Origin: Anaspis maculata
Taxonomy: Eukaryota; Arthropoda; Insecta; Coleoptera; Scraptiidae
Assembly: GCA_949128115.1 (NCBI GenBank)
Contig: OX421962.1
Coordinates: forward strand, 102,950,836 to 103,014,835
Length of the DNA stretch: 64,000 nucleotides
Direction: 5' to 3'
The position numbers and the translations under genes are program-made. This document shows, piece by piece, positions 12,201 through 23,489 of the stretch. Positions within the stretch are counted from its first letter, which is position 1; each line of letters opens with the position of its first letter. The notes under the pieces were generated by a model. The model worked only from the letters and a program-made list of their open reading frames with translations, was not told the origin of the DNA and made no database searches.

Positions 12201-15200
12201 AGAGACTTTTTAGGGTGGATAACCGTAACTTAAAATCTATGAATCATTAATTCAACTCAAAATCATAATGTCAACACAAAAAAAATCAAATATGAAAATT
12301 GGATATCTTGTTAAAATAGTCCGGATGTTAGACAAAAGCACCCTGCATTTTATGGTTAAAACATGCCACTTGACATATAGTTGTTGTATACTTAGACCAT
12401 AATCTTCCAATTCAGAAGTGTAGCCATCGGCGACAGACATGCAGCTCTGTATACAGGGTGAAAAAGAAAAAGGAAGAAGAAAAAATGTAACTCATGAACC
12501 GGAAGAGGTGAAGTCGCGTAAACGGGCATACATAGCCTTCTGTTCATGTCCATGAATCGAAGCTTCATCAAATCATCCCAGATGTACTGAAGCGTTCCTG
12601 AAATATCCTGAAAAAAACTGGTCTTTTCCGTAAAAATTTAATTTTAAAGTAGGTAAATCAGTGAATCTTCAAAGTATAGAAGTAAAACATCATAGGACTT
12701 CATTCAGTAATGTAACAAATTGAAAATGATCGGTAGCCAGTGCCTAGGCCTATTATCTCCAGAAAAAATACATTCACCTTTTTCCCTCCTCCCGAGAACC
12801 ATCTTGCGTTCACTATTCACAAAATAATCAAGGAAGTGACTGGTAATAATTATAAGGTTGGTGAGGTACAATTATTTTTCCACAAAAACATTAATCTCAA
12901 GACTGATAACTGCTGCCTTGTAAACATTGTCATTCGAGTTGTTCTTGGCTCTACAGACTTTCTTTACTCATGATGGCTAAGGTGGTTTTCGAAAGAAAGA
13001 ATTATTACGTTATCGAATGCGTTTTGAGAAAAATCTATTGCCACGGGAGGTGCGAATTGGTATGGAAATGATTCGATGCAATTTGGTGTTAACTGTGATG
13101 CTAAAAAAAATTGGTGAGATGTGAGGTGAGACAATATTACTAATAAACAAAGTTTTAAAACCACACCTGCTTTATTGCCTGCAAATTCATAATCGCGAAT
13201 TTAATTATTTGAACCTTAATCACTTCATTTGTATTATTTGTTAATTTCAGTCTTGAATTGTGATGAATTCAGCTGAAAATAAAGAATTATTCACGCCAAT
13301 TTACATTCGGTTTCTGAAATAAATTTACATCATATTCAGTTGCCCCTTGTTAATTAATTAATTTTATTTTATGTAATTGACTTATTTTGCAAGGCGACAT
13401 TCAGCTATTAGCTGCCATACCAATTCCTCAAGTATTTCCAAATTCAAGTGCTATTTCCGAATTCCTCTTGTTTTAAAGAAAGAGATATATGATAGATGTG
13501 CTAAATTTCATAATACACTCGAGTTGGATGTCAGTCAAACCTATTTTTATACTTGGAGAGATTACTTCTATCCTTTCTCTTGGAGGATGAGATTAATAAT
13601 AACTTCAGTGTGATCTTTTTCATTCCGAAGGTAGCCATTTGTTTCAATTACTTGTCAAACTAATTTACTTGGAATTAGCTAAAGTTTCGTGAGATCTTAA
13701 GATGGGTTTACTCCAAACTTGTGCTGTATTCCAACTCACAGACTTGTCAATAAACTATCTGTTGATTGAATATTAGATCAGATGTGAAATCAGGTGTGAA
13801 ATCAGATATGAGCCCTTTATTAACCTGTCAAGACTTATACACCATCTCGATGGTATCGTAGAAATACCTAAATGCGTTGGACTTTTCAACTTCCGTTTTG
13901 TACAGGATCTCGATGGTATCGTAGAAATACCTAAATGCGTTGGAATTTTCAGCTTCCGTTTTGCTGTAGGCGAATCTACTTGTGATCTCGGCTTGTTAGC
14001 TCGGATTGACTGTTGACGCTCTCTTAAAGGGTTAAATCTCACCTAACAACAAATTTTCACGTGAGGGACATTCTTCAAGGAGGGATTGGCAGCCAGGTCA
14101 AACGTATTTAATAGCAAGCGCTGCATGTGACAGCCGATTGAACCTCGTCTTTCTGAGTAACTACTTTTCCATCGGTAAGGGCACAAGGTATAAATAAGGG
14201 CTGGATTTGGGAAACTCCCTGTAGCCTCGCGGACAATCTGTAGGCAAGGTTTCTAAGATTTCACATCGGTTGGCGGGACATTTAGCCTTGATTTCTGCCA
14301 CTGAATTCGCGGAATTTGTTTTCAGTATTGCAATAGAAAGTCTCATAGCTTTGTTGCGACATTCGACCGGCGCCGGCGTCAGAATGCAAAGAAAACCCTT
14401 AACCATTCTTATACACCAAACAGTAACTTTCACCCCCCTGCCTAAATAATTATCGCATCACATAGAAAATAGACTTGCCTTTGTGTTGTCTGCCACTAAT
14501 TGATGATGCACATTGATCAATAATACTGCTTTAGCATTATTGTTTGTTCATTTTCGACGAAACATCAATTCTCTCTCGCCACACATCTGACGTCTTTCAC
14601 TTTCCACCCCAGTTTTCTCCTTCTAGTCCCGTCTTCTCTCGCTAGCGTCTATTTCTTCACCAAGTGTGACCACCCCTTCCCTACCAAACCGATGCGCTGG
14701 AATGCGCTTTGTGATTCCTGCACCATCTCTTGCACAATGTCTCTATTTCCAATATCAACCCCCCAACGCTGCTCCATTTAGAAACTAATTCTTTCTCAGA
14801 TTTAGGCTATATGCCACAGTACCTACCTACTTACCTAGTACCTATCCCAGTAAAAGTATTGATTGGCATGAAACGTTTGCAGAGCCTGCTGCCACAAAGA
14901 GTCCGGAACGTGTTGAGCTACAAAGCCAACAGCTGGCTGAGAGCGCACAAACTGAAAGCTTTCTACATGCAAGTCGACGGGTTGAGCTTCGAAGAAGGCT
15001 GCAAGGCATTGTTGAAAGCTTGCGGTATTGGAAAGCTGCGTCCCAACATTCTGCTGATGGGACACAAGTCTGACTGGCAGAAATGCTCCAAGACCGATCT
15101 GGACCAGTACTTTGAAGTTTTGCAGTAAGTTATCCAAAGTTTTCATTCAGAAACAAAAAATAAAAGTTTGAATTGTCCCATTTGGGTTCTGCCTTGTTGC

Positions 15201-16521
15201 GGTGGTTTTTGATTCACCCTGTAGCTTCTCTACTGCGGCTGAGTTTTCTGAATGCCTAGTCTTGAAAAAATCACAAAGGATTCATTGAAGCCTATAAAAT
15301 TATAAAAGATTGCACCTCTAAGGTCAAGTGACGGGCCTCGCCCGCATGTTGCTTCGTCGCCAGATGGTTGCGGAAGGAATCCTCGCACGCATTTTTGCGT
15401 TTTGTCTCGTTTTCATTTGACAGTAAACAGTTGGATCATCTGAAGAACAGCTGGTGTTCTCAGTTGCCGGACACGACGAGAGTTCTTCACAGTCCTTCAT
15501 CCTGATCTTGCAGACCATTACGAACAAAACTTATATGCTTTGTGTTGCAGCAACGCATTCGATCTTCACCTGAGCGTCGGTATTTTGCGACTCCAGCAAG
15601 GCTTGGACTCCAGCCAGGACTACGCCGATGATGGCACCAAGATAAACGGCTTCGACGGCTCGATTCCCCGGAATCAGTCCTACAGCCAGCTGTCTCAAAG
15701 TACGGTTTGTTCTGACGTGTTTCGAGTCTTGGTTTAACGAAAGCTTTCCAGCAAGCGGCAGCACGAGCGATATATCTGCACCAAACACGCCTATATCGCG
15801 GAACCGCAACCAGAACATCGTCAGCGTCAGCCCGAACGCCGAAGACAGCGAATCGAAAAAGCCCAAGTCGCTGGCCTCCCTCAGCGAGCCGGCGGTGGTG
15901 GACGACCAGAACGAGCCGAAGCAGCGGATCAGCCAGCTGTTCCAGTTCCAGAAGAAGCAGAAGCGCGGCGGAACCATCGACGTCTGGTGGCTGTACGACG
16001 ACGGCGGTCTGACCCTCCTGCTGCCGTACATCATAAGCACGCGCAGAAACTGGAGCAGCTGCAAGCTGCGCGTCTTCGCCCTGGCCAACAAACGCGACGA
16101 GCTCGAGCTGGAGCACAGAAACATGGCCAGCTTGTTGGCCAAATTCCGAATCGACTATTCCGACCTGCAGGTGGTGCCCGACATCACCAGCAAGCCGCTG
16201 GACTGCACCGAGCAGTTTTTCGAATCGCTGATCGCCGACTTTCGCAAACCGGAAGACGCCGAGGACCCGGATTCGGTGCAGGTGACCGAGGCGGAGCTGC
16301 TCGCGGTCAAGGACAAGACCAACAGGCACCTGAGGCTGCGCGAGCTGCTGCTGCAGCACTCGCACGAGGCCAGCATGGTGGTGATGACGCTGCCCATGCC
16401 CAGGAAGAACATCGTGTCTGCGCCGCTGTACCTGGCCTGGCTTGAGCTGCTGACTCGCGACATGCCGCCCATCCTGCTCGTGCGGGGCAACCAGTCGTCC
16501 GTCCTCACGTTTTATTCTTAA
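3238..16521 (+). CDS. SLC12-family Na-(K)-Cl cotransporter (NKCC/NCC type), 5' partial, 11 exons
   Basis: Cation-chloride cotransporter of the plasma membrane, moving Na+ (and probably K+) with Cl-. Exons: 3238-3400, 3461-3556, 3621-3874, 7950-8061, 8129-8268, 8329-8523, 9597-10086, 10881-11092, 14883-15124, 15551-15699, 15752-16521. All phases agree and give 940 codons. Family signatures in order: [20 protein letters not shown] (helix 1), [17 protein letters not shown] (helix 3), two N-glycosylation sequons (NVT, NFS) in the loop before [45 protein letters not shown]-like NWGSTTQ, then the cytosolic SLC12 domain with [19 protein letters not shown] and the C-terminal [15 protein letters not shown]. 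This end is diagnostic of NKCC/NCC rather than KCC. The N-terminal regulatory tail is missing from the model because its exon(s) lie upstream or were not recognised. Short introns (60-67 bp) alternate with introns inflated by TIR elements. Which insect paralogue this is cannot be decided here. Confidence 0.96.
4860..5176. repeat. Pyrimidine-rich tandem repeat, ~107-bp unit, 3 copies
   Basis: The phrase TCCCGTTAC / TTCCGTAAC / TCCCGTAAC recurs at about 4954, 5061 and 5167. Each copy is preceded by a CACC-rich stretch such as CCCACCCGGCACCC and a CTTCTT tract. Just upstream, 4661-4760 has its own duplicated phrase (GTTCCTGGTTG...CCTGAAAAGCTG). No coding potential is apparent. Confidence 0.65.
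5283..6950. mobile_element. Long inverted-repeat element (arms ~570 bp)
   Basis: The left arm, about 5283-5853, runs from GTACAGGTGATCCACC through GATGCGGCTTTTTGTTCTGA to GGGTGTCTTTTACAG. The right arm, about 6191-6950, is its reverse complement; AAAAAGCCGCATCATT lies near 6750 and GGTGGATCACC near 6934. The right arm is longer because it carries the nested MITE at 6483-6702. The loop (5854-6190) encodes nothing recognised. Confidence 0.75.
6483..6702. mobile_element. 220-bp MITE nested in the right arm of the 5.3-6.9-kb inverted repeat
   Basis: The ends are TACAGGTGTTCA and TGAACACCCCGTA, with TA on both sides. The arms pair over roughly 80 bp: TTTCTCCCCGCCAAATTT with AAATTTGGCGGGGAGAAA, and CGCCGGAACAGGTCGATTTT with AAAATCGACCTGTTCCGGCG. 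The matching left arm of the host element lacks this block, which shows a later insertion. TA targeting suggests a Tc1/mariner-type source. Confidence 0.8.
7190..7540. repeat. GC-rich degenerate minisatellite
   Basis: GGTGCATGCAGGCGATGG occurs near 7298 and again near 7380. A diverged GGCGCATTTAGGCGATGG lies near 7492, and GGCGGC/GGCGACG words lie between. The block is much richer in GC than its flanks. Short frames on both strands look like by-products of the composition. Confidence 0.55.
8642..9526. mobile_element. 885-bp TIR element in SLC12 intron 6
   Basis: The left end ATTAGGGTGAAGTTTTGTTG (8642 on), followed by GTAGCTAACG, is the reverse complement of CGTTAGCTTCTTATCAACAC...CACCCTAAT ending at 9526, with small indels. 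The interior (for example 8910-9125) encodes nothing recognised. Without it the intron would be about 190 bp. Confidence 0.65.
10485..10705 (+). repeat. Dispersed ~220-bp repeat, copy A (SLC12 intron 7)
   Basis: This block, with TTCTGGCCGACCGTTTGTTT, GGCCTCACGGA and GGTGTACAAATTCGTGTGAG, occurs in reverse complement at 34699-34935. It is GC-richer than its surroundings and has no frame. Two copies 24 kb apart on opposite strands imply a mobile family. Confidence 0.75.
11693..11842. mobile_element. 150-bp MITE in SLC12 intron 8
   Basis: CTAAGATCACTGGATCCGTA followed by GTGAGGTCACGAG at 11693-11725 pairs with GTCGTGACCTTACTATGGAT and CCAGTCATCTTACTAAG ending at about 11842. The arms are about 35 bp with few mismatches and the centre is about 75 bp. 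No frame. Confidence 0.75.
11843..14882. other. Remainder of SLC12 intron 8, mostly unannotated AT-rich sequence
   Basis: No gene was found. At 12456 there is a TATACAGGGTG end motif shared with other elements in the window; the following segment has words resembling the arms at 38.1 kb (GAAGCGTTCCTGAAATAT near 12588). The two-copy repeat at 13844-13969 is listed separately. The intron ends in a TTTGCAG acceptor at 14882. Confidence 0.5.
13844..13969. repeat. 63-bp direct duplication, 2 copies
   Basis: ATCTCGATGGTATCGTAGAA begins at 13844 and again at 13907, each followed by ATACCTAAATGCGTTGGA. The copies differ at only a few positions, so the duplication is recent. Confidence 0.85.
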
Positions 16522-16848
16522 TTATTGCCGCGGTCTTTTCACGCAGATGTATTTATTACTTATAATAACGTGCATATCCCGACAAGTCCCAGGGAATCTC
16601 TCAGACAATACTCTCCGCAGGCCGGAAGTTAGATTTTCACGGCAGTTTTTGTTTTTTTTTACGTACTAGCCAAGTAATGAGAAATTGCGAGCTTTATGAC
16701 TAATGGTTCGGTGCCTGTTTTTCATTGTATTGTAGTATTTTTACATACTACTCATGTATACGTATCGTTTATTTAACCAACTGATGAAGAAAGTATTAAA
16801 GTAGCGTTTTAAGAACTTTGAAGTGTCAGTAGTGAATTTGTGTAATTT

Positions 16849-16854
16849 AATAAA
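16849..16854 (+). terminator. Poly(A) signal of the SLC12 gene
   Basis: AATAAA lies 328 bp after the TAA stop, within AT-rich sequence and before a GTGTGCG-type GT-rich stretch. It is the first canonical signal after the stop. Confidence 0.7.
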
Positions 16855-17383
16855 TTTATATTTTGTATCACTTTGTGCGTATCTTTTTTAACACAGGTGT
16901 GACAGTTACAATGAAAAGAACTCAACAAAACTCTGACGACAATGAACTACCCTTGTGCGTGAGTTCTTGTTCTCGACTACTGGAAATGTCTCAAAACTTT
17001 TGTTGAAAAATGCTGAATTTCTTGAAACTCCAGCCCAGTCCGCATGAGCGACATAATCACATTTTTTGCGAAATTTTCTGGATTCCCACGATACCCATGA
17101 CAAAAATAAAATTTGACGTGGTTCAAGTCTGAAATGAAATCAACAACGATATTAGTGTGGTCCAATTTTTTTCATTGGAAGTTGAACTTTCTACTTTGAC
17201 AGGAAGGGGGTGCTCATCAACCCTAAAAATTTGAATATCCCATATTTTTCCGTAGGAGTTTGTAACATCCGAATTCAACAAAACACTTTTTATATGAAAT
17301 ATTGTTCATTTAGTGTACCTAAGTGAAGAATTATGCGAAAGAAAAATTGGAATGAAGCGGTATTATAATACTCAACAACATGT

Positions 17384-20300
17384 ATAGTGCTAGCGGTACG
17401 CAAAAAAAAGTGGCATTTGATGATACAAGCAAGCCACTTCGCACATTTGTTGTTTAAACCCATTAGAAAAATTTGACCCGCAGTTCCTGAAAATTCATCC
17501 CTTAGGACTCGAGATTTGGGGAGGGGGAGGGAATACTATAAAAAAATACCAAACTTTTTCATCCAAACCTGCAGAGGCGTGTTTGGTGTCAAAACTATAT
17601 AACTCAGACCTCCTCGATACAATGACAATGTTAAAACTCTCGTGCGGTCACCGGAAGTCGAGTTAAGTCGTCATCTTTGAAAATTAGAGCTGAAGGTCAA
17701 AATTACAAAGTAAGCGTCAATTACCCATATGATGGGTATCGATTCTTAGGTTTTCGGGGTCGATGAAGACGTATGAAATGAAACAAAAACGATTGGGTAC
17801 CCCGTTCGCCCATATGGTCTACCCATGGGCCCAGAAGTCAGACAAGCGAGAAAAATCCTACAAATTTTCGAAAATAGAAGTGAAATAATAATGTGAAATA
17901 GCTTCAGACTGTACTTGGTGATGATGCTGTATCAGCTGTTCTATGTGAAATTCATGATGTTCACCTGTGAGCTGTCAAAAATCCAAAATGGCGCCCATTT
18001 AAAACACTCAGGGGAATAATTTATCGTGATTTTCTTTAGAAAGCTCCTACGTGTCACTAGCTAAGCACATGTTGTTCATCAGTAAACAACGACTAAGAAA
18101 GTTCCTCACACTATTGGTGGTATCTTGCATCGTTTGAAAGATATCCGCCGCGAAACTGTTTCGGAACCGTTTTTGGACAATAGATTGAATACTTGAATAG
18201 AAGGAAAAACTTTGCATGTAGAATTGAAATAACCGATCTAGAGATATTTGTTTTGTTGTATGTAGTCATGTTTTATAGTTTAGATTGCGTGATCTGTCAT
18301 TCCTGGTCTATGTATGGAGGGTCATGAATCCAAGATGTCCGCCTCTGTAAGTTGAAAAATTTGATACCAACTTTATTGTTGGATTTCGATAAATAAAAGA
18401 TATCTACCGCACCTGTACATTACTTATATAATTCTGAAGAGTTCCTCACATTTTTATTTCTTTAATAATTTGAGAGATATACCAACCTACCTATCTAAAG
18501 TAAAAATGTACTTAAGTGAAATTTTAATTGAAAAATGACACCTACATGATAGAAACTAATTAAAAAATCTTTCGCTCTGCCACCGTTTTATTCAATAATG
18601 TTGCACTGTTGCAGAAAACAGGAGGAAATAGAGTGGCGGAAAAAAGATCCAATTACAAAAAATCTGAGAAAATATCTAATGCGTTTGATCCAAAACGCAA
18701 AATATCTAAAATACAAAAGGTTACAGTACCTAAGATTTAAATCTAGTATGTCTAATATACAAAAAGTCCAAAATATAAATACAAACCACCAAACATAGAA
18801 AAGGTCACAAGTTTTCTCCTTCTTTTCAGATTCACTGGATCAGGAAATGCTTTTTGACTTGAGTTTCCTCCGTTTGTGCTAAGTCCATCAGATAAGAAGC
18901 TGCTTTTTGACTCAAGTTTAGTCTTTTTGTTCAAACTTACAAACCAAGACTTAGTCAACGACTCTAGAGTCTAGACACATCTAGAGGGTCTGAGAAGATA
19001 GAGGGAACCTGAATCATTGAGCAATTTTTACCTGGTGGGTCTGAAAAGAAGGAATCTGAGTCAAAAACCAACTCCTTTTGGTAGGTTTGGAGAGGAGGCA
19101 ACTTAAGTCAAAAGCCAGCTCCTTAACTGGTGAGTCAAAAAAAAAAACAACTTTCTCATTGGTGGATTTAAAGAAAAGGGAGTGAACTCAAGACCATTTA
19201 TATTTTTGAAATTTTCTACATTGTACGACGTGTGCTATAGATCTTTCGAATTTTAGCTCCCATATTGACGTATCCTATTTGTACGACTTGTACTGCGCTA
19301 AGGATAAATAAATATATTATTATATTATTATTATGTACTGTCGATATTTGTACTTTGAATCTTCTGTACTTAATTTAGATATTTGGCATTTTGGATCTTT
19401 TGAATTTTCGATATTTGGCACTTTGGATCAAATGCGTTAACCTATCGTTTGTAGACCTTCCATGTTTGAGTTTTCCGCCCCCCCCCCCTCCGCTTTTGGA
19501 CAAAGTTAGCATGAAATTTTCTGAATAACCCTACAGCGGCGGACATCTTGGATTTATGACCCTCCATATACCAGAAATACCAGACTACATAAAACAAAAC
19601 AAATATCTTTAGGTCGGTTATTTCAATTCTACATGCAAAGTTTTTCCTCCTATTCAAGTATTCAATCTATTGTCCAAAAACGGTTCCGAAACAGTTTCGC
19701 GGCGAATATCTTTTAAACGATGCAAGATACCACCAATAGTGTAAGGAACTTTTTTAGTCGTTGTTCACTGATGAACAACATGTGCTTATCTAGTGACACG
19801 TAGGAGCTCTCTAAGGAAAATCACAATAACTTTTTCCCCTGAGTGTTTTGAATGGGCGCCATTATGAATTTTTGACAGCTCACAGGTGAACATCATGAAT
19901 TTCACATAGAACAGCTGATACAGCATCATCACCAAGTACAGACTGAAGCTATTTCACATTATTAATTCACTTCTATTTTCGAAAATTTGTAGGATTTTTC
20001 TCGCTTGTCTGACTTCTGGGCCCATGGGTAGGCCATATGGGCGAACGGTGTACCCAATCGTTTTTGTTTCATTTCATACGTCTTCAGCGACCCCGAAAAC
20101 CTAAGAATCGATACCCAACATATGGGTAATTGACGCTTACTTTGTAATTTTGACCTTCAGCTCTAATTTTCAAAGATGACGACTTAACTCGACTTCCGGT
20201 GACCGGACGAGAGTTTTGACATTGTCATTGTATCGAGGAGGTCTGTGTTATATAGTTTTGACACCAAACAAGCCTCAGCAGGTTTGGATGAAAAAGTTTG

Positions 20301-20478
20301 GTATTTTTTTATAGTATTCCCTCCCCCTCCCCAAATCTCGTGTCCTAAGGGATGAATTTTTAGGAACTGCGGATCAAATTTTTCTAATGGGTGTAGACAA
20401 CAAATATGCAAAGTGGCTTGCTTGTATCATCAAATGCCACTTTTTTTTTAATAATCCTGGTGTACCGCTTGCACTAGT
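17384..20478. mobile_element. 3.1-kb element with ~950-bp terminal inverted repeats
   Basis: The left arm, 17384-18350, is the reverse complement of the right arm, 19532-20478. Examples are GGAGGGGGAGGGAATACTAT near 17521 against ATAGTATTCCCTCCCCCTCC near 20311, and GGTATCTTGCATCGTTT near 18119 against AAACGATGCAAGATACC near 19716. The outer edges are TAGTGCTAGCGGTAC and GTACCGCTTGCACTA. The 1.2-kb centre has no transposase; it contains degenerate CTCAAGT/GACTTGAGT phrases and a LINE-like 3' tail. It is a foldback-like non-autonomous element. Confidence 0.8.
19200..19340 (+). mobile_element. LINE-like 3' end with ATT-rich tail
   Basis: The block contains TTTGTACGACTTGTACTGCG, then CTAAGGATAAATAAATAT and an ATT-type microsatellite. 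This is the layout of many insect non-LTR retrotransposon 3' ends. It lies in the loop of the 17.4-20.5-kb inverted repeat. No coding remnant precedes it here. Confidence 0.45.
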
Positions 20479-21325
20479 ATGATTTTGCTATAAACTACGT
20501 TGATGAAATATTTTTGGTCATCCAAATAGGCACCATTTTCCAATTGGTTTCTGACATAATGCAACAAAAACATCTTCTCATTCTTGTTATTGGTCAGTAG
20601 TTAGTTGTATTTCTCGAACAACTGGACACCCCTTTTGGCAGTATCGTTTACCACCCGTAAATTCATAACTCAGTCTTTGTCCCAAAAGCAATCATTGATG
20701 TTGTTCCATATTTAAAAAAAATGTCTTGGGAAGTAGTCACTGATATTCATAATCAGTAACATGTTGATGTTCTTCTTAATGTAAGAGACTTCAAAGGTGA
20801 AGTCTCTCAAGTTTTCCGCAGTCCTTAAGATTGCAAAATTATTTTTAGACTCAGTACTTCCATCCCAGGATAACTCTGTCCAGAGGTTAACTTGAGGTTG
20901 AATGCCAAAGATACCAATGTTACAGCAGTGTTGATATGACATTGACCTTTTGGTTAAAGTTAACCAGAGATGGAAAGTCTGGGCCTTACTTTGCGATATC
21001 CCGCTTCAACATCAGCAAGTCATACCGCGAACCATTTTCGCTTTTTTGGTAGGTCGTGATTTGATTTACATGGAAATATCAATAGGCGGGCAGAACACAT
21101 CAGCCCAATTGGCGGAGGCGCCGCTCCGGAATACACTTTCAACGCATGCGGAAAGTGTTGAACTGTTCAAAAATCACCGCAAATGTAGTAGAGACGGTCA
21201 ATGTGGGATTTGCTTGAGAACTGGTGGAAACTTACAGAATAATAGTCGGAGGTATAACGGCACCGATGGATGGCCTAACACACCAGTATTAAATGCAAAC
21301 CGACAACAAGCTTATATATATCAGC

Positions 21326-21353
21326 TTATCAGTATATATATATATACTGATAA
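21326..21353. repeat. Perfect 28-bp palindrome
   Basis: TTATCAGTATATAT is followed directly by its exact reverse complement ATATATACTGATAA. It could extrude as a cruciform. It may be the core of a decayed element. Confidence 0.9.
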
Positions 21354-21374
21354 CGCGATTGCAAAATTTTGATT

Positions 21375-21640
21375 AGGGGCTTCATTTGTGAGATAGTTGT
21401 GTTGGAAACTTTGTGAAACATCTCGAAATCGCCACTTTCAAAGGTCTAAAAATTAAAATCCAAGAAAACTCATGATTCCTCAACTGAAATAAGTTTTCTA
21501 GGTGTTTTAAGTCTATAAACCATCATTTTTTGTTGACAAATGAAGAGTTTTCAGGAAAAACAAATTTGGGATCTAGAAAGTGGCGATTTCGAGATGTTTT
21601 CCAAAGTTTCAAACCCAAATATCTTGAAAATGAAGCCTTG
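21375..21640. repeat. Inverted repeat (arms ~75 bp)
   Basis: GGGCTTCATTTGTGAGATA and AAACATCTCGAAATCGCCAC near 21415 pair with GTGGCGATTTCGAGATGTTT near 21580 and TGAAAATGAAGCC near 21620-21640. The centre is non-coding. Confidence 0.65.
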
Positions 21641-22735
21641 AATCAAAATTTTGCAAAATAACTTTTCTTTTAAATCCAACGTAGAATCCAAAAATAGAAA
21701 TAGTTGAAAAAAATAAATACAGGGGTAAAAAATATAGGGGAGGAAATCAGGGCGACCCCCATTATCTACGCCCCCGATGTTTTTCAAAAACGTTACTGTT
21801 GTTTGATAGTGTGACCTACTTCAGTAAGCTTTGGTTCAAATTTGAACAAAATCGGTTGAACGGTTCAAAAATTTTGTCAAAAAATCAATTTTAAAAATTT
21901 AACTTGAGCACCAGTAAATTTTCAAGGGAGCATTTTAGTACATCAAGGCTATATTTTACCTGGCCTATTTTTGATAGGGAATCTCTCCTAGAAGTTTGTA
22001 ACCGTAATTGTGAAACACCCTGTAGTACTACGCAGTAATTAACAGTGTGTGTCTAAACGATAGTCTCAATTATAAACGAACCCAAACGCACAATACGTAA
22101 CAGTACTCACACAAGCTTCTACCAACAGGTGGTGCAGGATGTTCACATATAAATTATACCCCCTCCCTTATCCCCCCTGGAGATCCCTTTGAACATAATT
22201 CGATATCTTATATGATTTTTGTTGTAGGCTTCGAGTCTGTCTACAAAAATCTCTTACAGGTGCAATATCGAAATTTTTCTAAAATTGAACACCTGTATTT
22301 TTTCAATATAGAAATCTATCCCGCTTTTTATCCTGATTATAATAAATATATCACACTTTATGGATCAGTCAACTTACGTGAAAAAGTTGATGAATTTCAA
22401 AAAATATGGAAAAATGATTTTCAAAAGAAACTCAGTGAATTTTTCATCAACTTAGGTGGAATCATTAAATGAATAAGATTATAACTTTTTCTTAACTTGA
22501 CAAAGTTGGAAAAAACTGATATTTGTTAGAATTCTAACAAATTTTTCAAACTACAATTTTTTTTCACGTGTTCTGTTGAACAACCTATCAAATGTGATAT
22601 ATATTCAAAATCAGATACTGTAAACCAGTAACAGACTAAATTAGACTGACATAGAATGTCAGATTTAATCTGATTTCAAAAAAAGGCAAGCCGTTATTCC
22701 CTGACACGTGTCATGATCAACCGTCAACCCCTTGA

Positions 22736-23110
22736 CCTTGATATGACACGTATCATGGAAAAACGACTTATCCTTTTTGAAAATCGACCTGTTCGAGCCT
22801 TTTTTTTCGGAAAAAATCTGGTGAGAAATTATGAATTCTGTTCCTGAGTTTTGAGTAACCCTGGGGCTCTTTAAAACTTCATGGTGAAGCGTTCGATCAA
22901 GCTTTCCAACGAGCCCCCCCCCCAAGCCATAGGATGCCATTTAAAAAAAGTAGGTGGAGGGTAGACTAGGGGTCAAGGGGTTGATGGTAGATCATGACGC
23001 GTGTCATGGAAAAACGGCTTGCCCTTTTCAGAAATCGACGTGTCGAGCGTTTTTTCGAAAAAAAATATGGTGAGAAATTATGAATTTTGTTCCGGACTTC
23101 TGAATAACCC
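22736..23110. repeat. Two diverged direct copies of a ~125-bp sequence
   Basis: GTATCATGGAAAAACG followed by a CGACCTGTTCGAGC phrase and ATGGTGAGAAATTATGAATT-type text occurs at about 22736-22862 and again at 22978-23110. The two differ at scattered bases. Confidence 0.6.
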
Positions 23111-23114
23111 GTAA

Positions 23115-23486
23115 AATAATAATAATAATAATAATAATAGTGTGGCTCTACAATCTACATCCCATTGGAGGACTTGGTCTACAAAGCGGAAGGTTAGAGC
23201 TTTTAGAGCTTCCGTTCTTTGTTTCATTGCCCGGTTGTCGCGGACCCCTGGACCAACGCCTGGACGCTCGAGGTCATGGGGTAAGCATCACGCCTTGGAC
23301 AACCGCCTTATCACCCCTTGCTCACACAGAACGCAGGTGCCCAATTGTTTAGAGCGACTGGGATCGTCGCTTGCCGGAAAGGTTGACGACAGCAGTAAGT
23401 TTTTCATCACTGCTGCCGCATGGTATCGAACTCACTACCTTTAGGTTCGCAGTCCAGCGCTCCAACCGCTGAGCTACCGCCGACCC
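23115..23486 (-). mobile_element. tRNA-derived SINE, minus orientation
   Basis: Read on the minus strand, the element starts at about 23486 with GGTCGGCGGTAGCTCAGCGG, a Pol III A box in tRNA context. A B box, GAGTTCGATACC, follows near 23425. The body continues for about 300 bp and ends in an ATT/TTA microsatellite at 23115-23140. The head resembles a tRNA, but the long unrelated body and tail make it a SINE. No clear target duplication was seen. Confidence 0.75.
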
Positions 23487-23489
23487 TGT

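Larger units (their letters stand above)
20990..22110 (+). repeat. Degenerate dispersed repeat, copy A
   Basis: Segments near 21080-21290 (GGCGGAG, CGGTCAATGTGGGATTTGCT, AGTCGGAGGTATAA) and 22024-22100 (CTCAATTATAAACGAACCC) recur in the same order at 26870-27190. Copy A is interrupted by other sequence, including an inverted repeat. Its identity is unknown. Confidence 0.5.

Noticed and set aside
14851..14882. Earlier acceptor CCTATCCCAG for SLC12 exon 9
   Set aside because: It leaves the wrong phase after the GTAAGT donor at 11093 and adds residues not expected in the family. The TTTGCAG acceptor at 14882 is in phase and gives the expected spacing between the GHI and [12 protein letters not shown] blocks.
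15487..16445. Minus and alternative plus frames over SLC12 exon 11
   Set aside because: Shadow frames; the SLC12 C-terminal domain reads through the same bases to VLTFYS and a stop.
22212..22472. 86-codon frame at 22.2 kb
   Set aside because: AT-rich, overlaps an inverted TTACGTGAAAAAGTTGATGA-type repeat, and has no recognisable domain.
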